Source: Bacteroidales bacterium (GTDB taxonomy: Bacteria; Bacteroidota; Bacteroidia; Bacteroidales; UBA932). Taken from it: a stretch of DNA of 52,158 bases. Numbering within the stretch: position 1 is the first letter of the stretch; each line of letters opens with the position of its first letter. The notes beneath the pieces were generated by a model. It was not told the DNA's origin. It saw nothing but the letters and a program-made list of their open reading frames with translations, and did no database searches. Positions 43,333 through 52,158 of the stretch are shown here, piece after piece. The stretch is taken from assembly GCA_017469745.1 (NCBI GenBank), contig JAFUFS010000003.1, positions 1 to 52,158 on the forward strand. Reading direction: 5' to 3'. The position numbers were made by a program, and so were the translations under genes.

Positions 43333-43890
43333 ATGGTAGCAGGAATTATCATTATCGCCCTCCTGGTGATTGTTTTCATCTACATCTTCAATACCCAGCG
43401 CGCACTCGTCGCCTTGGAAGAAAAGATGAAGAACGCTTATGGACAGATCAACGTCCAGCAGAAGTCAAGATGGGACGCGGTCACCAACCTCGTCGAGATG
43501 ACCAAACAGTACACCGTCCATGAGCATGACACCCTCGTGGAAGTCATCTCCCAGCGCAGGATCGACAATGCCACTCCCGAGCAGATCGCCGACCAGGACA
43601 ATGCCATCCAGACAGTCCTGAGCCGCCTGAATGCAGTGGCCGAAGCTTATCCTGACCTCAAGGCCAACCAGATGTTCACCGACACCATGGCCGGCATCCG
43701 CCAGTACGAGGAAAACGTCAGGACCAGCAGGATGGTCTACAACGACGCTGTCACCAAGCTGAACATGATGGTTCGCCAGTGGCCTTCCTCCATCGTGGCT
43801 TCCATGCTGCATTTCACCACCCACGAACTTCTCCCCGAAGACGCAGCCAGGGCAGAGGCACCTTCAGTCTCGGATATATTCAACAAATAA
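43333..43890 (+). CDS. LemA family protein
   Basis: 185 residues. One N-terminal membrane helix (VAGIIIIALLVIVFIYIFN) and helical body with QINVQQKSRWDAVTNLVEMTKQYTVHE and QYEENVRTSRMVYNDAVTKLN, both LemA hallmarks. Function is unclear. It stands directly upstream (1 base) of the DUF2207 gene, a pairing seen in many bacteria. Confidence 0.92.
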   Translation: MVAGIIIIALLVIVFIYIFNTQRALVALEEKMKNAYGQINVQQKSRWDAVTNLVEMTKQYTVHEHDTLVEVISQRRIDNATPEQIADQDNAIQTVLSRLNAVAEAYPDLKANQMFTDTMAGIRQYEENVRTSRMVYNDAVTKLNMMVRQWPSSIVASMLHFTTHELLPEDAARAEAPSVSDIFNK

Positions 43891-43891
43891 G

Positions 43892-45532
43892 ATGAAAAGG
43901 CTTCAGGCTATCCTCCTGGGCCTCTTCCTGCTTCTCCTCGCCGTTCCCTCCCACGCGCAGAGCCAGGTGGATTCGGTGAGGATTGACGTAGAATTGCAGG
44001 ACGACGGCTCGGCAATAATCCACGAGCGCTGGGTCATCGACGTCGCGGGCGACATCACCGAATGGTATCTCGGGAAGGAGAACCTCGGCCGTATGGATAT
44101 CCGTGATTTCAGCGTCACGGACGAGACCGGCCGGGAATATGTCTCCGAAGGTACCCGCTGGGACATCCACCGCAGCCGCGAGAGCAAGGCCCGAAGGTGC
44201 GGAATAGTCCCCAAGGGCGACGGATGCGAACTCTGCTGGGGCGTAGGCAGCAGCGGGAAGCACACCTATGTGGCAAGCTACCTGCTGACCGGACTTGTCA
44301 AGGGATATTCCGACAGGGACGGCTTCAACCACATGTTTGTCACCCCGACCGACAATGCCTCCCACGTGATGCTAACCATCCGGAAGAACGGCACAATATT
44401 CACTGACGCCAACACACAGGTCTGGGGATTCCGGTTCCACGGAGAAACGGAAGTCCTCGGAGGTGCCGTAAACTACTGGTCGACAGAGCCTTTCGACTCC
44501 CGGAGCGCCCTTGTCGCCATGGTCGGTTTTGAAAAAGGAATATTCAATCCTTCAATAACTTACGACAAATCTTTCGAAGAAGTCAAGAGCAAGGCTTTCA
44601 AGGGAAGCGACTACAAGAAGCCGAACTGGCTCCTTGAGAACCTGCTGCAGCTCCTGACCGTCTTCATGTTCATCCTCGTTCCCTTCATGGGAATAGGCAG
44701 GATGATCTCGATCAAGCGCAGGAAAAAGGAACTCCTCGGCGGAAAGATGAAGGATGTGGAATGGTTCAGGGACGTACCCGTAAACGGTGATCTCCGGAAG
44801 GCCAGCAACATCCTCAGGATCTTCTCCGGCAGGACCATGGTCGAGAACCAGAACCTGATCGCCGCCTACATGATGAGGCTCTTCTACCGCGGAGCTTTCA
44901 GCCTCGTTCCTCAGTCGGGCAACAACGTGGCTTTCAAGATCGGCGAACTCAACCCGGGCGATTCCGCCGGCAATGTGGACGCCGAACTTGAATCCGAACT
45001 TTTCGATTTCTTCAAGGAAGCTGCCGGAAATGACGCCATCCTCCAGAAGAGAGAACTCCGCAGATGGGCCGACCGCAACGGGAAGAGAATCTACGCCTGG
45101 CAGAACAAGATTTCCGACGGGAAGACCCTCAAGACCCTGGACGCGACCGACGTCCGCCAGGTCTTCGGTCTCAAGAAATTCCTCAAGGATTTCACCCTCA
45201 TCAAGGACAGGGGCACGGTCGAGGTGAAGCTTTGGAACAACTACCTCATCTTCGCCTCTCTCTACGGCATAGCCGACCAGGTCTACAAGGACTTCAAGAA
45301 GGTCTGTCCGGAGTATTTCACCCTCTCTCAGCAAATGGCCGAGATGCAGGAAGTTACCCCAGTTGTCATCTGGAACACCTTCGGCGACACCTCTCGCTAC
45401 TTCAACCAGCAGGCCCTGAACTATTCTGCCCGCCAGAGTTCCGGAGGAACACGCTGGAGCGGCGGAGGAGGCATGACTTCCTTCGGCGGAGGAGGCGGTT
45501 TCTCGGGAGGCGGCTTCTCCGGAGGAAGGTAG
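43892..45532 (+). CDS. DUF2207 domain membrane protein
   Basis: 546 residues with signal peptide (SHAQ), an extracytoplasmic DUF2207 region (SVRIDVELQDDGSAIIHERWVID), one or two membrane helices (about 245-265, LLQLLTVFMFILVPFMGIGRMI), a cytoplasmic region, and a Gly/Ser-rich C-terminus (SFGGGGGFSGGGFSGGR). Linked with LemA in many genomes; role unknown. Ends 54 bases before the TPR protein gene. Confidence 0.88.
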   Translation: MKRLQAILLGLFLLLLAVPSHAQSQVDSVRIDVELQDDGSAIIHERWVIDVAGDITEWYLGKENLGRMDIRDFSVTDETGREYVSEGTRWDIHRSRESKARRCGIVPKGDGCELCWGVGSSGKHTYVASYLLTGLVKGYSDRDGFNHMFVTPTDNASHVMLTIRKNGTIFTDANTQVWGFRFHGETEVLGGAVNYWSTEPFDSRSALVAMVGFEKGIFNPSITYDKSFEEVKSKAFKGSDYKKPNWLLENLLQLLTVFMFILVPFMGIGRMISIKRRKKELLGGKMKDVEWFRDVPVNGDLRKASNILRIFSGRTMVENQNLIAAYMMRLFYRGAFSLVPQSGNNVAFKIGELNPGDSAGNVDAELESELFDFFKEAAGNDAILQKRELRRWADRNGKRIYAWQNKISDGKTLKTLDATDVRQVFGLKKFLKDFTLIKDRGTVEVKLWNNYLIFASLYGIADQVYKDFKKVCPEYFTLSQQMAEMQEVTPVVIWNTFGDTSRYFNQQALNYSARQSSGGTRWSGGGGMTSFGGGGGFSGGGFSGGR

Positions 45533-45548
45533 TTTTCCCAAAATGCAC

Positions 45549-45556
45549 TATTTTTG
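45549..45556 (+). promoter_or_regulatory. Candidate -7 element for the TPR-envC-tsaE unit
   Basis: TATTTTTG, exact TAnnTTTG match, 30 bases before the ATG at 45587. No clear -33 element. Confidence 0.45.
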
Positions 45557-45586
45557 CATTAGGGTTCTCCGGCTAATTAGATTGAG

Positions 45587-47257
45587 ATGAAATTGAAGAG
45601 AATAATTGCGTCCTTGTTGATCGCGGCTTCCGCCATGGCAGCCGTTCCAGGGATTGCGCAGGACAAAAAGGCCGGAAAGACTGAAGAAAGCAGGGTGATC
45701 GACGCAGTGGCTGCAATAGACGCCCAGCAGTTCAAGGAGGCAATCGCCCTCCTCGAATCCGTCACTGCCACCGATCCTTCCAATGATGCAGCCTGGTACT
45801 ATCTCGGGCTCTGCCACCTTTACAAGAATAACGTCAAGGATGCCCAGACAGCTCTGAAGAAGGCATCTGAACTGGATCCATCCAATTACTGGTACAAGGA
45901 CAGGCTGGCCATCGCCTATTCGATGACCGGTGAGGACGACCTTACGATCGCGACTTATGAAGACCTCTTGAAGGAGTTCCCCAAGAAGAACGACATCTAC
46001 TTCTCGCTGGTCAACCTCTACCTGAAGCAGAACCAGTTCGACAAGGCACTCGCGGCGATGGACCAGATCGAGACCGTCTTCGGGAAGAACGAGAACGTTA
46101 CCACAACAAGGTACGACATCCTCCTGCGCCAGAACAAGCCGGAAGAGGCCCTGAAAACCCTGGAGGACTACAACAAGGAGTTTTCCTCCCCCTTCGTGCT
46201 CACCAAGCTGGGGGACCACACCATGGCCGAGTACAAGGATTCCGTGGCACTCGCCTACTATCAGGAAGCGCTTGATCTCCAAGGGGATTACATGCCCGCC
46301 CTCCTGGGTGAGGCTGAGGTCTACCGGATCAGGAGGAACTACGATGAGTTCTTCTCTGCCATAGGCCGTTTCGTAGACAACGAAGAGACCATCCCCCAGG
46401 CAAAGGCCCAGTACCTCAGCATGCTCCTGCAGCGTTCAGAGCCTCGTTTCATAAGGAATTTCCAGCCAAGGATAGACTCCCTATACGAAGGCTTCGTCCT
46501 TCGCCACCCTACCGACAGTTCCGCCCTCAAGGCGACTGGCATGTACTACTATGCCACGGAAAGGGAGGCCCAGGCAAGAAGCTACCTCAAGAGGAACATG
46601 GACACCCATCCAGGAAGCCTTGATGCAACTGCCACCTATGTACAGTTCCTGGGCTACCTGAGCGACTGGGATGCCCTGGGCCCGGCTGCGGACAGCGCCT
46701 TGGTGAGATTTCCGAAGGAAACAGCCTTCCTGGAGATGAAGAACGTGGCCTGCTACAACAAGCAGGACTGGCAGGGCATCATCGACAACAGCAAGAAGAT
46801 GATAGCGATAGCGCAGGGAGACACTTCAGTGACCGTGCCGGCCCTCGCGAACATAGGTGACATGTACCATGAGATGGGCAATGAGGCAGAAGCCTTCAAG
46901 TACTACAAGCAGGTCCTCAAGATCAGCCCGGACTACGCCCCGACTCTCAACAACTACGCCTACTACCTTGCCCTCAAGGGTAAAAGCCTCAAGAAGGCCT
47001 GCGCCATGAGCAAGAAGACGATTGAAAAGGAGCCTGACAACGCCACCTACCTCGACACCTACGGCTGGATCCTCCACCTGCTCGGGAAGGACCATGATGC
47101 AAAGGCTGTCTTCAAGCACGCACTCATCTACGGTGCGAAGGACAGTGCCACCAGCCTGGAGCATTACGCCGAGGTGCTTGAATCCCTCGGGGAAATGGAC
47201 CTGGCAAAGGTCTACAGGACCCAGGCTGCCAACAAGAAAGCTGAAGGGAAGGAATGA
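45587..47257 (+). CDS. TPR repeat protein, exported
   Basis: 556 residues with a signal peptide (cut near GIAQ). Tetratricopeptide repeats cover most of the protein (for example AAWYYLGLCHLYKNNVKDAQTALKKASELDPSN and YKQVLKISPDYAPTLNNYAYYLALKG). It likely scaffolds protein contacts in the periplasm. It overlaps the envC-like gene by 4 bases, which suggests a link to cell-wall separation or envelope assembly. Confidence 0.88.
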   Translation: MKLKRIIASLLIAASAMAAVPGIAQDKKAGKTEESRVIDAVAAIDAQQFKEAIALLESVTATDPSNDAAWYYLGLCHLYKNNVKDAQTALKKASELDPSNYWYKDRLAIAYSMTGEDDLTIATYEDLLKEFPKKNDIYFSLVNLYLKQNQFDKALAAMDQIETVFGKNENVTTTRYDILLRQNKPEEALKTLEDYNKEFSSPFVLTKLGDHTMAEYKDSVALAYYQEALDLQGDYMPALLGEAEVYRIRRNYDEFFSAIGRFVDNEETIPQAKAQYLSMLLQRSEPRFIRNFQPRIDSLYEGFVLRHPTDSSALKATGMYYYATEREAQARSYLKRNMDTHPGSLDATATYVQFLGYLSDWDALGPAADSALVRFPKETAFLEMKNVACYNKQDWQGIIDNSKKMIAIAQGDTSVTVPALANIGDMYHEMGNEAEAFKYYKQVLKISPDYAPTLNNYAYYLALKGKSLKKACAMSKKTIEKEPDNATYLDTYGWILHLLGKDHDAKAVFKHALIYGAKDSATSLEHYAEVLESLGEMDLAKVYRTQAANKKAEGKE

Positions 47258-48468
47258 TGAGGTGCTTCAAAGGAATATTCATTGCCCTGATCCTCTCCAT
47301 GACGGTGGGGGTCGCGACAGGATATTCCCAGGACACCAAGGCCCAGGAAGCGAAAAAGGCAAGGCTCCAGAAGGAGATCGCCATCCTGGACAGCCAGATC
47401 AAGGCTATCGCTTCCAAGAGTGCAAGTGCAGTCAACAAACTGAGCCTCATCAGGAAGAAGGTCGACGCCAGGAAGGAACTAGTGGCGGAGAGTGACCGCC
47501 AGATAGCAGGATTCTCCTCATCGATAGCCGCCAAGGAGGAGGAAATCAAGGTCTTGCAGGCAAGGCTGGACACCCTCTCCGACTACTATGAAAGGCTCGT
47601 GCGCGGAGCCTACAAGAACCGCAACGCCAAAGTCTGGTACATGTACATCCTGGCCAGCGACGACCTCGGCCAGGCCTTCCGCAGATACGGTTATCTCCGT
47701 GATCTCTCCAAGCAGATGAACATCCAGGCACAGAGGATCATCGAGACCAGGGATACTCTGGAAAAGCAGACTGCCGCCCTGGCCGAGATGAAGAAGGAAG
47801 CCGAGTCCCTGAGGAAAGAAAGATTGTCCGAGGTCGGCAAACTCCAGGCCGAGCAGAACGACTCCCAGCAACTTGTCAACCAACTCAAGAAGGACAAGAA
47901 GAAATACCAGCAGGACCTGACCAAGAAACAGCGTGAGGTGGAAGCCCTCAACAGGGAGATCCAGAGGATCATCCAGCAGGCCCTCGAAGACAAGGGCAGC
48001 AAGAAGGGCTCCGGGAAGGCCACGACGAAACCTGCGAAACCTATCGACTACACCCTGGCCAAACAGTTCGAAGCCAACAAGGGCAAGCTTCCTTGGCCGG
48101 CGGACGGCCCGGTGGTGGAGCACTTCGGACAGAGGTACCACCCGGTCTACACCAACCTGAAGCTCCCGTTCAACAACGGTATCTCGATAGCCCTCGCCCA
48201 GGGGACTTCCGTAAAGGCAGTTTTCGACGGAGAGGTCAAGCAGATCGTCGTGATGCCCGGCTACAACAAATGCATCCTCGTCCAGCACGGCAATTACTTC
48301 TCCTTCTACTGCAAGATGGGTTCTGTCAGCGTCAAGGCCGGAGACAAGGTCAAGACAGGCCAGTCGCTCGGTACTGTGGACACCATCGGAGGAGAGACCC
48401 AGCTGCACCTGCAGATCTGGTCGGGGAAGAATCCCCAGAATCCTGAGACATGGCTGAGGCCAAGATAA
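47254..48468 (+). CDS. EnvC-like murein hydrolase activator (degenerate M23/LytM domain)
   Basis: 404 residues: signal peptide (cut near YSQD), long coiled coil (about 25-255), then an M23/LytM domain (about 275-404). The metal ligands of active LytM enzymes appear altered: the HxGxD position reads FNNGIS, and the later HLH motif reads LHLQI, as in E. coli EnvC and NlpD. It therefore probably activates a separate N-acetylmuramoyl-L-alanine amidase instead of cutting murein itself. Translationally coupled to the TPR gene. Confidence 0.85.
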   Translation: MMRCFKGIFIALILSMTVGVATGYSQDTKAQEAKKARLQKEIAILDSQIKAIASKSASAVNKLSLIRKKVDARKELVAESDRQIAGFSSSIAAKEEEIKVLQARLDTLSDYYERLVRGAYKNRNAKVWYMYILASDDLGQAFRRYGYLRDLSKQMNIQAQRIIETRDTLEKQTAALAEMKKEAESLRKERLSEVGKLQAEQNDSQQLVNQLKKDKKKYQQDLTKKQREVEALNREIQRIIQQALEDKGSKKGSGKATTKPAKPIDYTLAKQFEANKGKLPWPADGPVVEHFGQRYHPVYTNLKLPFNNGISIALAQGTSVKAVFDGEVKQIVVMPGYNKCILVQHGNYFSFYCKMGSVSVKAGDKVKTGQSLGTVDTIGGETQLHLQIWSGKNPQNPETWLRPR

Positions 48469-48470
48469 AG

Positions 48471-48905
48471 ATGAAGCACGAAATCACAATACAGAACCTT
48501 GAAGACATCGACAGGGCCGCCCAGGAATTCCTGTCAGGAATAGGAGACAACAGGATAATTGCATTCTATGCACCGATGGGTGCAGGGAAGACCACTTTCA
48601 CCACCGCTCTCTGCCGCCGCCTCGGCGTACGTGAAGACGCCGTCAGCTCCCCTACCTTCGCGATAGTCAACGAGTACAGGACCGCCTCCGGAGAGCCCCT
48701 TTTCCACTTCGACTTCTACAGGATAACAAAACTTTCCGAAGCCCTTGACATAGGCTTCTACGACTACATCGACAGCGGCTGCCTGTGTCTTATCGAATGG
48801 CCGGAAAACATAGAGGACATCCTTCCCGAAGAAACCCTCAAGGTCACCATAAGGGTCAACCCCGACGAATCCAGGACTCTGGCCTGGGATGACAATCTCG
48901 CATAA
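48471..48905 (+). CDS. tsaE: tRNA threonylcarbamoyladenosine biosynthesis ATPase TsaE
   Basis: ATPase partner of TsaB/TsaD in making t6A37 on ANN-decoding tRNAs. 144 residues from ATG 48471, 2 bases after the envC-like stop; a start at 48450 would overlap that gene. P-loop APMGAGKTTF, then SSPTFAIVNEY and LFHFDFYRI, and LCLIEWPENIEDILP match TsaE. Confidence 0.94.
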   Translation: MKHEITIQNLEDIDRAAQEFLSGIGDNRIIAFYAPMGAGKTTFTTALCRRLGVREDAVSSPTFAIVNEYRTASGEPLFHFDFYRITKLSEALDIGFYDYIDSGCLCLIEWPENIEDILPEETLKVTIRVNPDESRTLAWDDNLA

Positions 48906-48931
48906 AACGAATTAGTTATCAAAAAAATCCG

Positions 48932-48939
48932 TATATTTA
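48932..48939 (+). promoter_or_regulatory. Possible -7-like element before the DUF6377 gene
   Basis: TATATTTA differs by one base from TAnnTTTG and ends 4 bases before the ATG at 48944, the same geometry as the SGNH and lepA cases. Confidence 0.3.
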
Positions 48940-48943
48940 CACC

Positions 48944-50575
48944 ATGCGGTCCAAGCCTGTCATAGGTGTGTTGCTCGCCGTCCTATTTGCGACGGCCTGT
49001 TCGGATATTGCCGGACCTGACCGGAGCACCAGGCAGCTGCTCAATGAGCTTGACGGATACCTCGGAACCAAGGGGGTCTACATAGCGAACAAACTCAACC
49101 AGATGGATGTCCTGAAGAAGATGTCCTCCTCTTCGCCTGATCCCTACCGCCGGTACCAGATAGATCTTGAGATTGCAGACGGTTATTTCGCCTTCAGTTT
49201 CGATTCCACCAGGGTCTACCTAAAGAAATGCCAGGACACTGCCGAACGCCTGCTGAAGGATACGGATCTCTACAACGAAGCATCCATCAAACTGGCGCAC
49301 CTCTACGCCAAGGCCGGATACTATCTGGAGGCGTCCATGCTTCTGAACAACCAGATCGACACCCTGGCGCTTCCTCCAAGGCTGAAGGCTGAGTACCTTT
49401 GGACATTGTATGATTTCAGTAAAGACCTGTCCGGTACCAGCATAATCGAAGACTTGTCAATTCCGCCAGCAGAGTCTTTCAGGCCAGGGCTGTACGGAAT
49501 GCTTCCCAAAGATTCGGAGCGATGGAGATCTGTCCTTCGGGATGAATTCATAGATAAAGGTAACCTGGCATCCGCCGACAGCATAAGCCGGCTGTTACTC
49601 TCATCCGTAATGCCAGAGGACCGGGACTATGCAGTCTTTGCCTATTTCCAATCCGTAATAGAAGACCAGAAAGGGAATCAATCAGACCGCATGTCCTGGC
49701 TTGTCCGGTCAGCCGAATGTGACATAATAAATGCCGTCAGGGATTATGCCTCACTTACCGTGGTAGCGCAGAACATCCTTCAGATGGATGTAAACAGATC
49801 ATTCCGCTATCTTCGAATATCCCAGGAAGACGCCCTGCTCTACAATGCCAAACTCCGGCCATGGCAGATTTCCAAGTCCCTCATGGAAGTGGAGGGAGCC
49901 TATGAGAAACGCCAGGACCTTTCCAACAAGACAGCCGTGCTGTCCTCGATCCTCCTGGCAATCCTGGTCCTTGCGCTCTCAATGATAACATGGTTCACCA
50001 TAGTCAGGTCAAGGAAACTGTCCAAGACGAGGATGGACCTTCAGGAAAGCAACATGAGGCTGGCTGCAGCAAATGAGGAACTCGCAGTGCTGAACAAACA
50101 GATCTCCAAAGCTGACAAAGTCAAGGAGGAATACATCATCAGCTTCCTTGAAGGGCTGGCAGCTGAAATTTCGATAGTGCGAACGGAAGACAACCGGTTC
50201 CGCAACCTCCTGAAGCAGGGCAAGGCTGACCAGTTGCTGAAAGAATTGTCTCTGACCGGACGCTCTGAAAAAGCCCGGGAAGAGTTCTACCAGACATTTG
50301 ACAGGACCTTCCTGGCAATGTACCCTGATTTTGTCGACCAGTTGAATGCCCTGCTCCGCGAAGATGCCAGGTTCAACCTCAGCAAGGCCGGCAAGTTGAA
50401 CACGGAACTCAGGATATTCGCCCTTATAAAGCTTGGGGTGGACGACTCCAAGAAGATAGCTTCAATGCTCGACTATTCCTTGAGCACAATCTACAATTAC
50501 AAAGTTTCGGTCAAGAACAACGCCCTCGGTGACCGGGAATCTTTCGAAGAAAGGGTGAAAAACATTGGGAAGTAG
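48944..50575 (+). CDS. DUF6377 regulatory lipoprotein/membrane protein
   Basis: 543 residues. Lipoprotein signal with Cys19 (LFATAC), helical TPR-like periplasmic region, one membrane helix at about 330-355 (ILLAILVLALSMITWFTIV), a coiled coil, and a C-terminal region with a helix-turn-helix-like segment (LGVDDSKKIASMLDYSLSTIYNYK). This is the DUF6377 layout found upstream of SusC/SusD loci in Bacteroides and relatives. It lies directly before a SusC-type gene, so it may sense and control it. The lipid and membrane-helix combination would make an unusual topology. Confidence 0.85.
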   Translation: MRSKPVIGVLLAVLFATACSDIAGPDRSTRQLLNELDGYLGTKGVYIANKLNQMDVLKKMSSSSPDPYRRYQIDLEIADGYFAFSFDSTRVYLKKCQDTAERLLKDTDLYNEASIKLAHLYAKAGYYLEASMLLNNQIDTLALPPRLKAEYLWTLYDFSKDLSGTSIIEDLSIPPAESFRPGLYGMLPKDSERWRSVLRDEFIDKGNLASADSISRLLLSSVMPEDRDYAVFAYFQSVIEDQKGNQSDRMSWLVRSAECDIINAVRDYASLTVVAQNILQMDVNRSFRYLRISQEDALLYNAKLRPWQISKSLMEVEGAYEKRQDLSNKTAVLSSILLAILVLALSMITWFTIVRSRKLSKTRMDLQESNMRLAAANEELAVLNKQISKADKVKEEYIISFLEGLAAEISIVRTEDNRFRNLLKQGKADQLLKELSLTGRSEKAREEFYQTFDRTFLAMYPDFVDQLNALLREDARFNLSKAGKLNTELRIFALIKLGVDDSKKIASMLDYSLSTIYNYKVSVKNNALGDRESFEERVKNIGK

Positions 50576-50626
50576 AGTAAATCGCCCTTCCCTATTCACT
50601 ACTAATTAAGCCCCATTCAAAAAAGT

Positions 50627-50651
50627 CAATCTCCTGAATTCCAGGAGATTG
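50627..50651. other. Hairpin between the DUF6377 and SusC genes
   Basis: CAATCTCCTG (50627-50636) and CAGGAGATTG (50642-50651) form a perfect 10-bp stem with a 5-base loop. On the plus strand no T-run follows, whereas the minus strand has a T-run (ACTTTTTTG). It lies upstream of the SusC promoter and could be a terminator, or an operator site for a dimeric regulator. Confidence 0.55.
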
Positions 50652-50708
50652 GTTCGCTAAAAGCACTACTATCGCACTCCCGGTCGCGCGAGTGATTGTT
50701 TTTCCGCA

Positions 50709-50716
50709 TACTTTTG
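50709..50716 (+). promoter_or_regulatory. Candidate -7 element for the SusC-type gene
   Basis: TACTTTTG, exact TAnnTTTG match, 61 bases before the ATG at 50778. No TTG at the -33 position; a TTG 10 bases upstream is too close. The leader would be about 55 bases. Confidence 0.5.
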
Positions 50717-50777
50717 CAGCGAAAGACCGGACAAAATCATATACAATTAATAACAAGCGCACAACAAATCAACGATC

Positions 50778-52158
50778 ATGAAAAAAATTGCTACTCTAAT
50801 CCTTGCATTGGGATTGAGCCTGGCAGCGATGGCCCAGAACGCCACCCTCAAAGGAGTGGTCAAGGACGCATCCGGCCAGCCGATTATCGGAGCTTTTGTA
50901 GTTGAGCAGGGAACGACCAACGGTACCATGACGGGTTCTGAGGGAGAATTCACACTCACCACCGGCCAGGGCGCCAACGTAGAAGTTTCCTGCATCGGTT
51001 ATGTGAAGCAGGTAATCGTCAACAACGGAGCAAACAATCTTACAATCGTCCTCGAAGATGATTCCGAGATGCTCGAAGAAACCGTAGTAATAGGTTACGG
51101 CGTGCAGAAGAAGTCAGTGGTTACAGCTGCCATTTCTTCAATCACGTCGGACGACCTCAAGGCCACACCGCAAACCAGGGTTGACAACGTCCTCCAGGGT
51201 CTGACCTCAGGAGTCACCGTCACCCAGACGTCCGGTGCACCGAATGCAGGCTCACAGGTACGTATTCGCGGAGTCGGTTCCATCAACAGTTCCGAGCCCC
51301 TCTACATCATCGATGGCATGCCTTCAGGCGGAATCGATTACCTGAACCCGAACGACATCGAGCGTATCGAAGTCCTCAAGGATGCTGCCTCAGGCGCCGT
51401 CTACGGTGCACGTGCAGCCAACGGAGTCGTCCTCATCACCACAAAGAAAGGCAAGAAAGGCCAGGCCAGAGTCAGCTATGATTTCTCCTACGGCTTCCAG
51501 AATCCCTGGCGCAAGCCTTCAGTGCTCAATGCCACTGAATATGCTGTCATGATGAATGAAGGACGCCTGAACGCCGGCCAGATTCCTACCTTCGACAATC
51601 CTTATGCTCTCGGAGCCGGAACTGACTGGGTCGATGCCATATTCGACAAGAACGCTCCGGTCATGAAGCATGACATCAATGTAAGCGGCGGAAGCGACAA
51701 GGTCGACTACAGTATCTCGGCAGGCTACCTTTCACGCAAGGGTACTATCGGCGGAAGCTACGACAGATCCTACTACGACCGCTTCACCTATCATCAGAAT
51801 GTGGGCATCAACCTGTTCGACATGAGCGAAGAACGCGACTGGCTGAACAAGATGGATCTCCGGACCAACCTCTCATATTCCCACATCTCCGACGCCGGAA
51901 TCAGCAACAACTCTGAATATGGTTCACCGCTTGGTTCCGCTATCGGAATGGCTCCCACCGAGACCATCTTTGCTGATGAGGCCACGGAAGAGAGCTACAA
52001 GACTCTCTATGCAGCTGGTTATCCCTACATTCTCCGCGGTCCTGACGGGCGCGCATACACGATTGCAGACGCTGCCATCTACAACGAGCAGGCTAACCCT
52101 CTTGCCCAACTCTCACAGCCCGGAGGAAAGAACGGTACCGACAAGGTCATTGCCAACC
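50778..52158 (+). CDS. SusC/RagA-type TonB-linked outer-membrane receptor, partial
   Basis: Outer-membrane importer of oligosaccharides or other nutrients; the first about 460 residues are visible and the C-terminal barrel runs past the window edge. Signal peptide (MKKIATLILALGLSLAAMAQ), carboxypeptidase regulatory-like domain (LKGVVKDASGQPIIGAFVVEQGTTNGTMT), a DUF/TonB-box region (EETVVIGYGVQKKSVVT), then the plug domain (GAPNAGSQVRIRGVGSINSSEPLYIIDG, LKDAASGAVYGARAANGVVLITTKKG). No SusD partner is yet in view. The substrate is unknown. Confidence 0.95.
   Translation, partial: MKKIATLILALGLSLAAMAQNATLKGVVKDASGQPIIGAFVVEQGTTNGTMTGSEGEFTLTTGQGANVEVSCIGYVKQVIVNNGANNLTIVLEDDSEMLEETVVIGYGVQKKSVVTAAISSITSDDLKATPQTRVDNVLQGLTSGVTVTQTSGAPNAGSQVRIRGVGSINSSEPLYIIDGMPSGGIDYLNPNDIERIEVLKDAASGAVYGARAANGVVLITTKKGKKGQARVSYDFSYGFQNPWRKPSVLNATEYAVMMNEGRLNAGQIPTFDNPYALGAGTDWVDAIFDKNAPVMKHDINVSGGSDKVDYSISAGYLSRKGTIGGSYDRSYYDRFTYHQNVGINLFDMSEERDWLNKMDLRTNLSYSHISDAGISNNSEYGSPLGSAIGMAPTETIFADEATEESYKTLYAAGYPYILRGPDGRAYTIADAAIYNEQANPLAQLSQPGGKNGTDKVIAN

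Noticed and set aside
1..52158. CRISPR array, insertion sequences, phage genes, restriction-modification
   Set aside because: No repeat-spacer pattern, transposase, integrase, phage structural genes or restriction enzymes were recognised in any part of the window.

Overview
The window looks like a chromosomal segment of a relatively GC-rich member of the Bacteroidales, probably a gut or rumen lineage. The evidence is a SusC/RagA-type receptor gene, many lipoproteins, a DUF6377 regulator, FKBP lipoproteins, a FucP/FucI fucose module, weak Shine-Dalgarno sequences, and repeated matches to the Bacteroidetes promoter -7 element TAnnTTTG, some with a TTG/TTTG -33 element. No CRISPR array, insertion sequence, phage module or rRNA gene was seen. 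One tRNA (Pro, TGG) is present. The genus cannot be assigned from the sequence alone.

Layout. 1-2.5 kb: pnp (cut by the window edge), rpsO with its own promoter and terminator, and a YgjP-like metallopeptidase. 2.6-8.7 kb: three co-directional exported glycosidases (GH78 rhamnosidase, GH3, GH29 fucosidase). 8.7-15.3 kb: a five-gene minus-strand operon (GH2, PfkB sugar kinase, LarA-like nickel racemase/epimerase, 6-phosphogluconate dehydrogenase, SDR oxidoreductase). 15.4-18.5 kb: CstA-type carrier and a HerA-like ATPase. 18.5-20.2 kb: rsmD, a short DUF3822-like gene and a one-TM protein. 20.3-26.3 kb: nrnA, two FKBP lipoproteins, MATE transporter, cytidylate-kinase-like protein and a penicillin-binding-like serine hydrolase. 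26.3-28.5 kb: acetate kinase with a Ptb-type phosphotransacylase. 28.5-35.2 kb: short ComEC, fucP-fucI, GT2 and lepA. 35.2-37.5 kb: ECF sigma factor operon, terminator and a LolD-like ATPase. 37.5-38.0 kb: tRNA-Pro, terminator, and a gene-free stretch with a nested inverted repeat. 38.0-42.4 kb: lipocalin-like lipoprotein, GH13, SGNH hydrolase, mdh. 42.4-50.6 kb: phosphopantetheinyl transferase with a structured leader, LemA, DUF2207, TPR protein, EnvC-like, tsaE, DUF6377. 50.7 kb to the end: a SusC-type gene cut by the edge.

How the genes fit together. The most interesting part is the 8.7-15.3 kb operon. Its four cytoplasmic enzymes can be read as one unbroken route: D-fructuronate to D-mannonate (SDR), D-mannonate to D-gluconate by C2 epimerisation (LarA-like), D-gluconate to 6-phosphogluconate (PfkB kinase), and 6-phosphogluconate to ribulose 5-phosphate (Gnd). 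This would be a hexuronate route that bypasses 2-keto-3-deoxygluconate. The gene content and the active-site residues are visible in the sequence; the substrates and the pathway are inference. Other points of note are a symmetric nested inverted repeat beside the tRNA, several promoters placed so close to the start codon that the mRNA may be leaderless, an acetate kinase paired with a Ptb-type acyltransferase, and a ComEC lacking its usual C-terminal nuclease-like domain.
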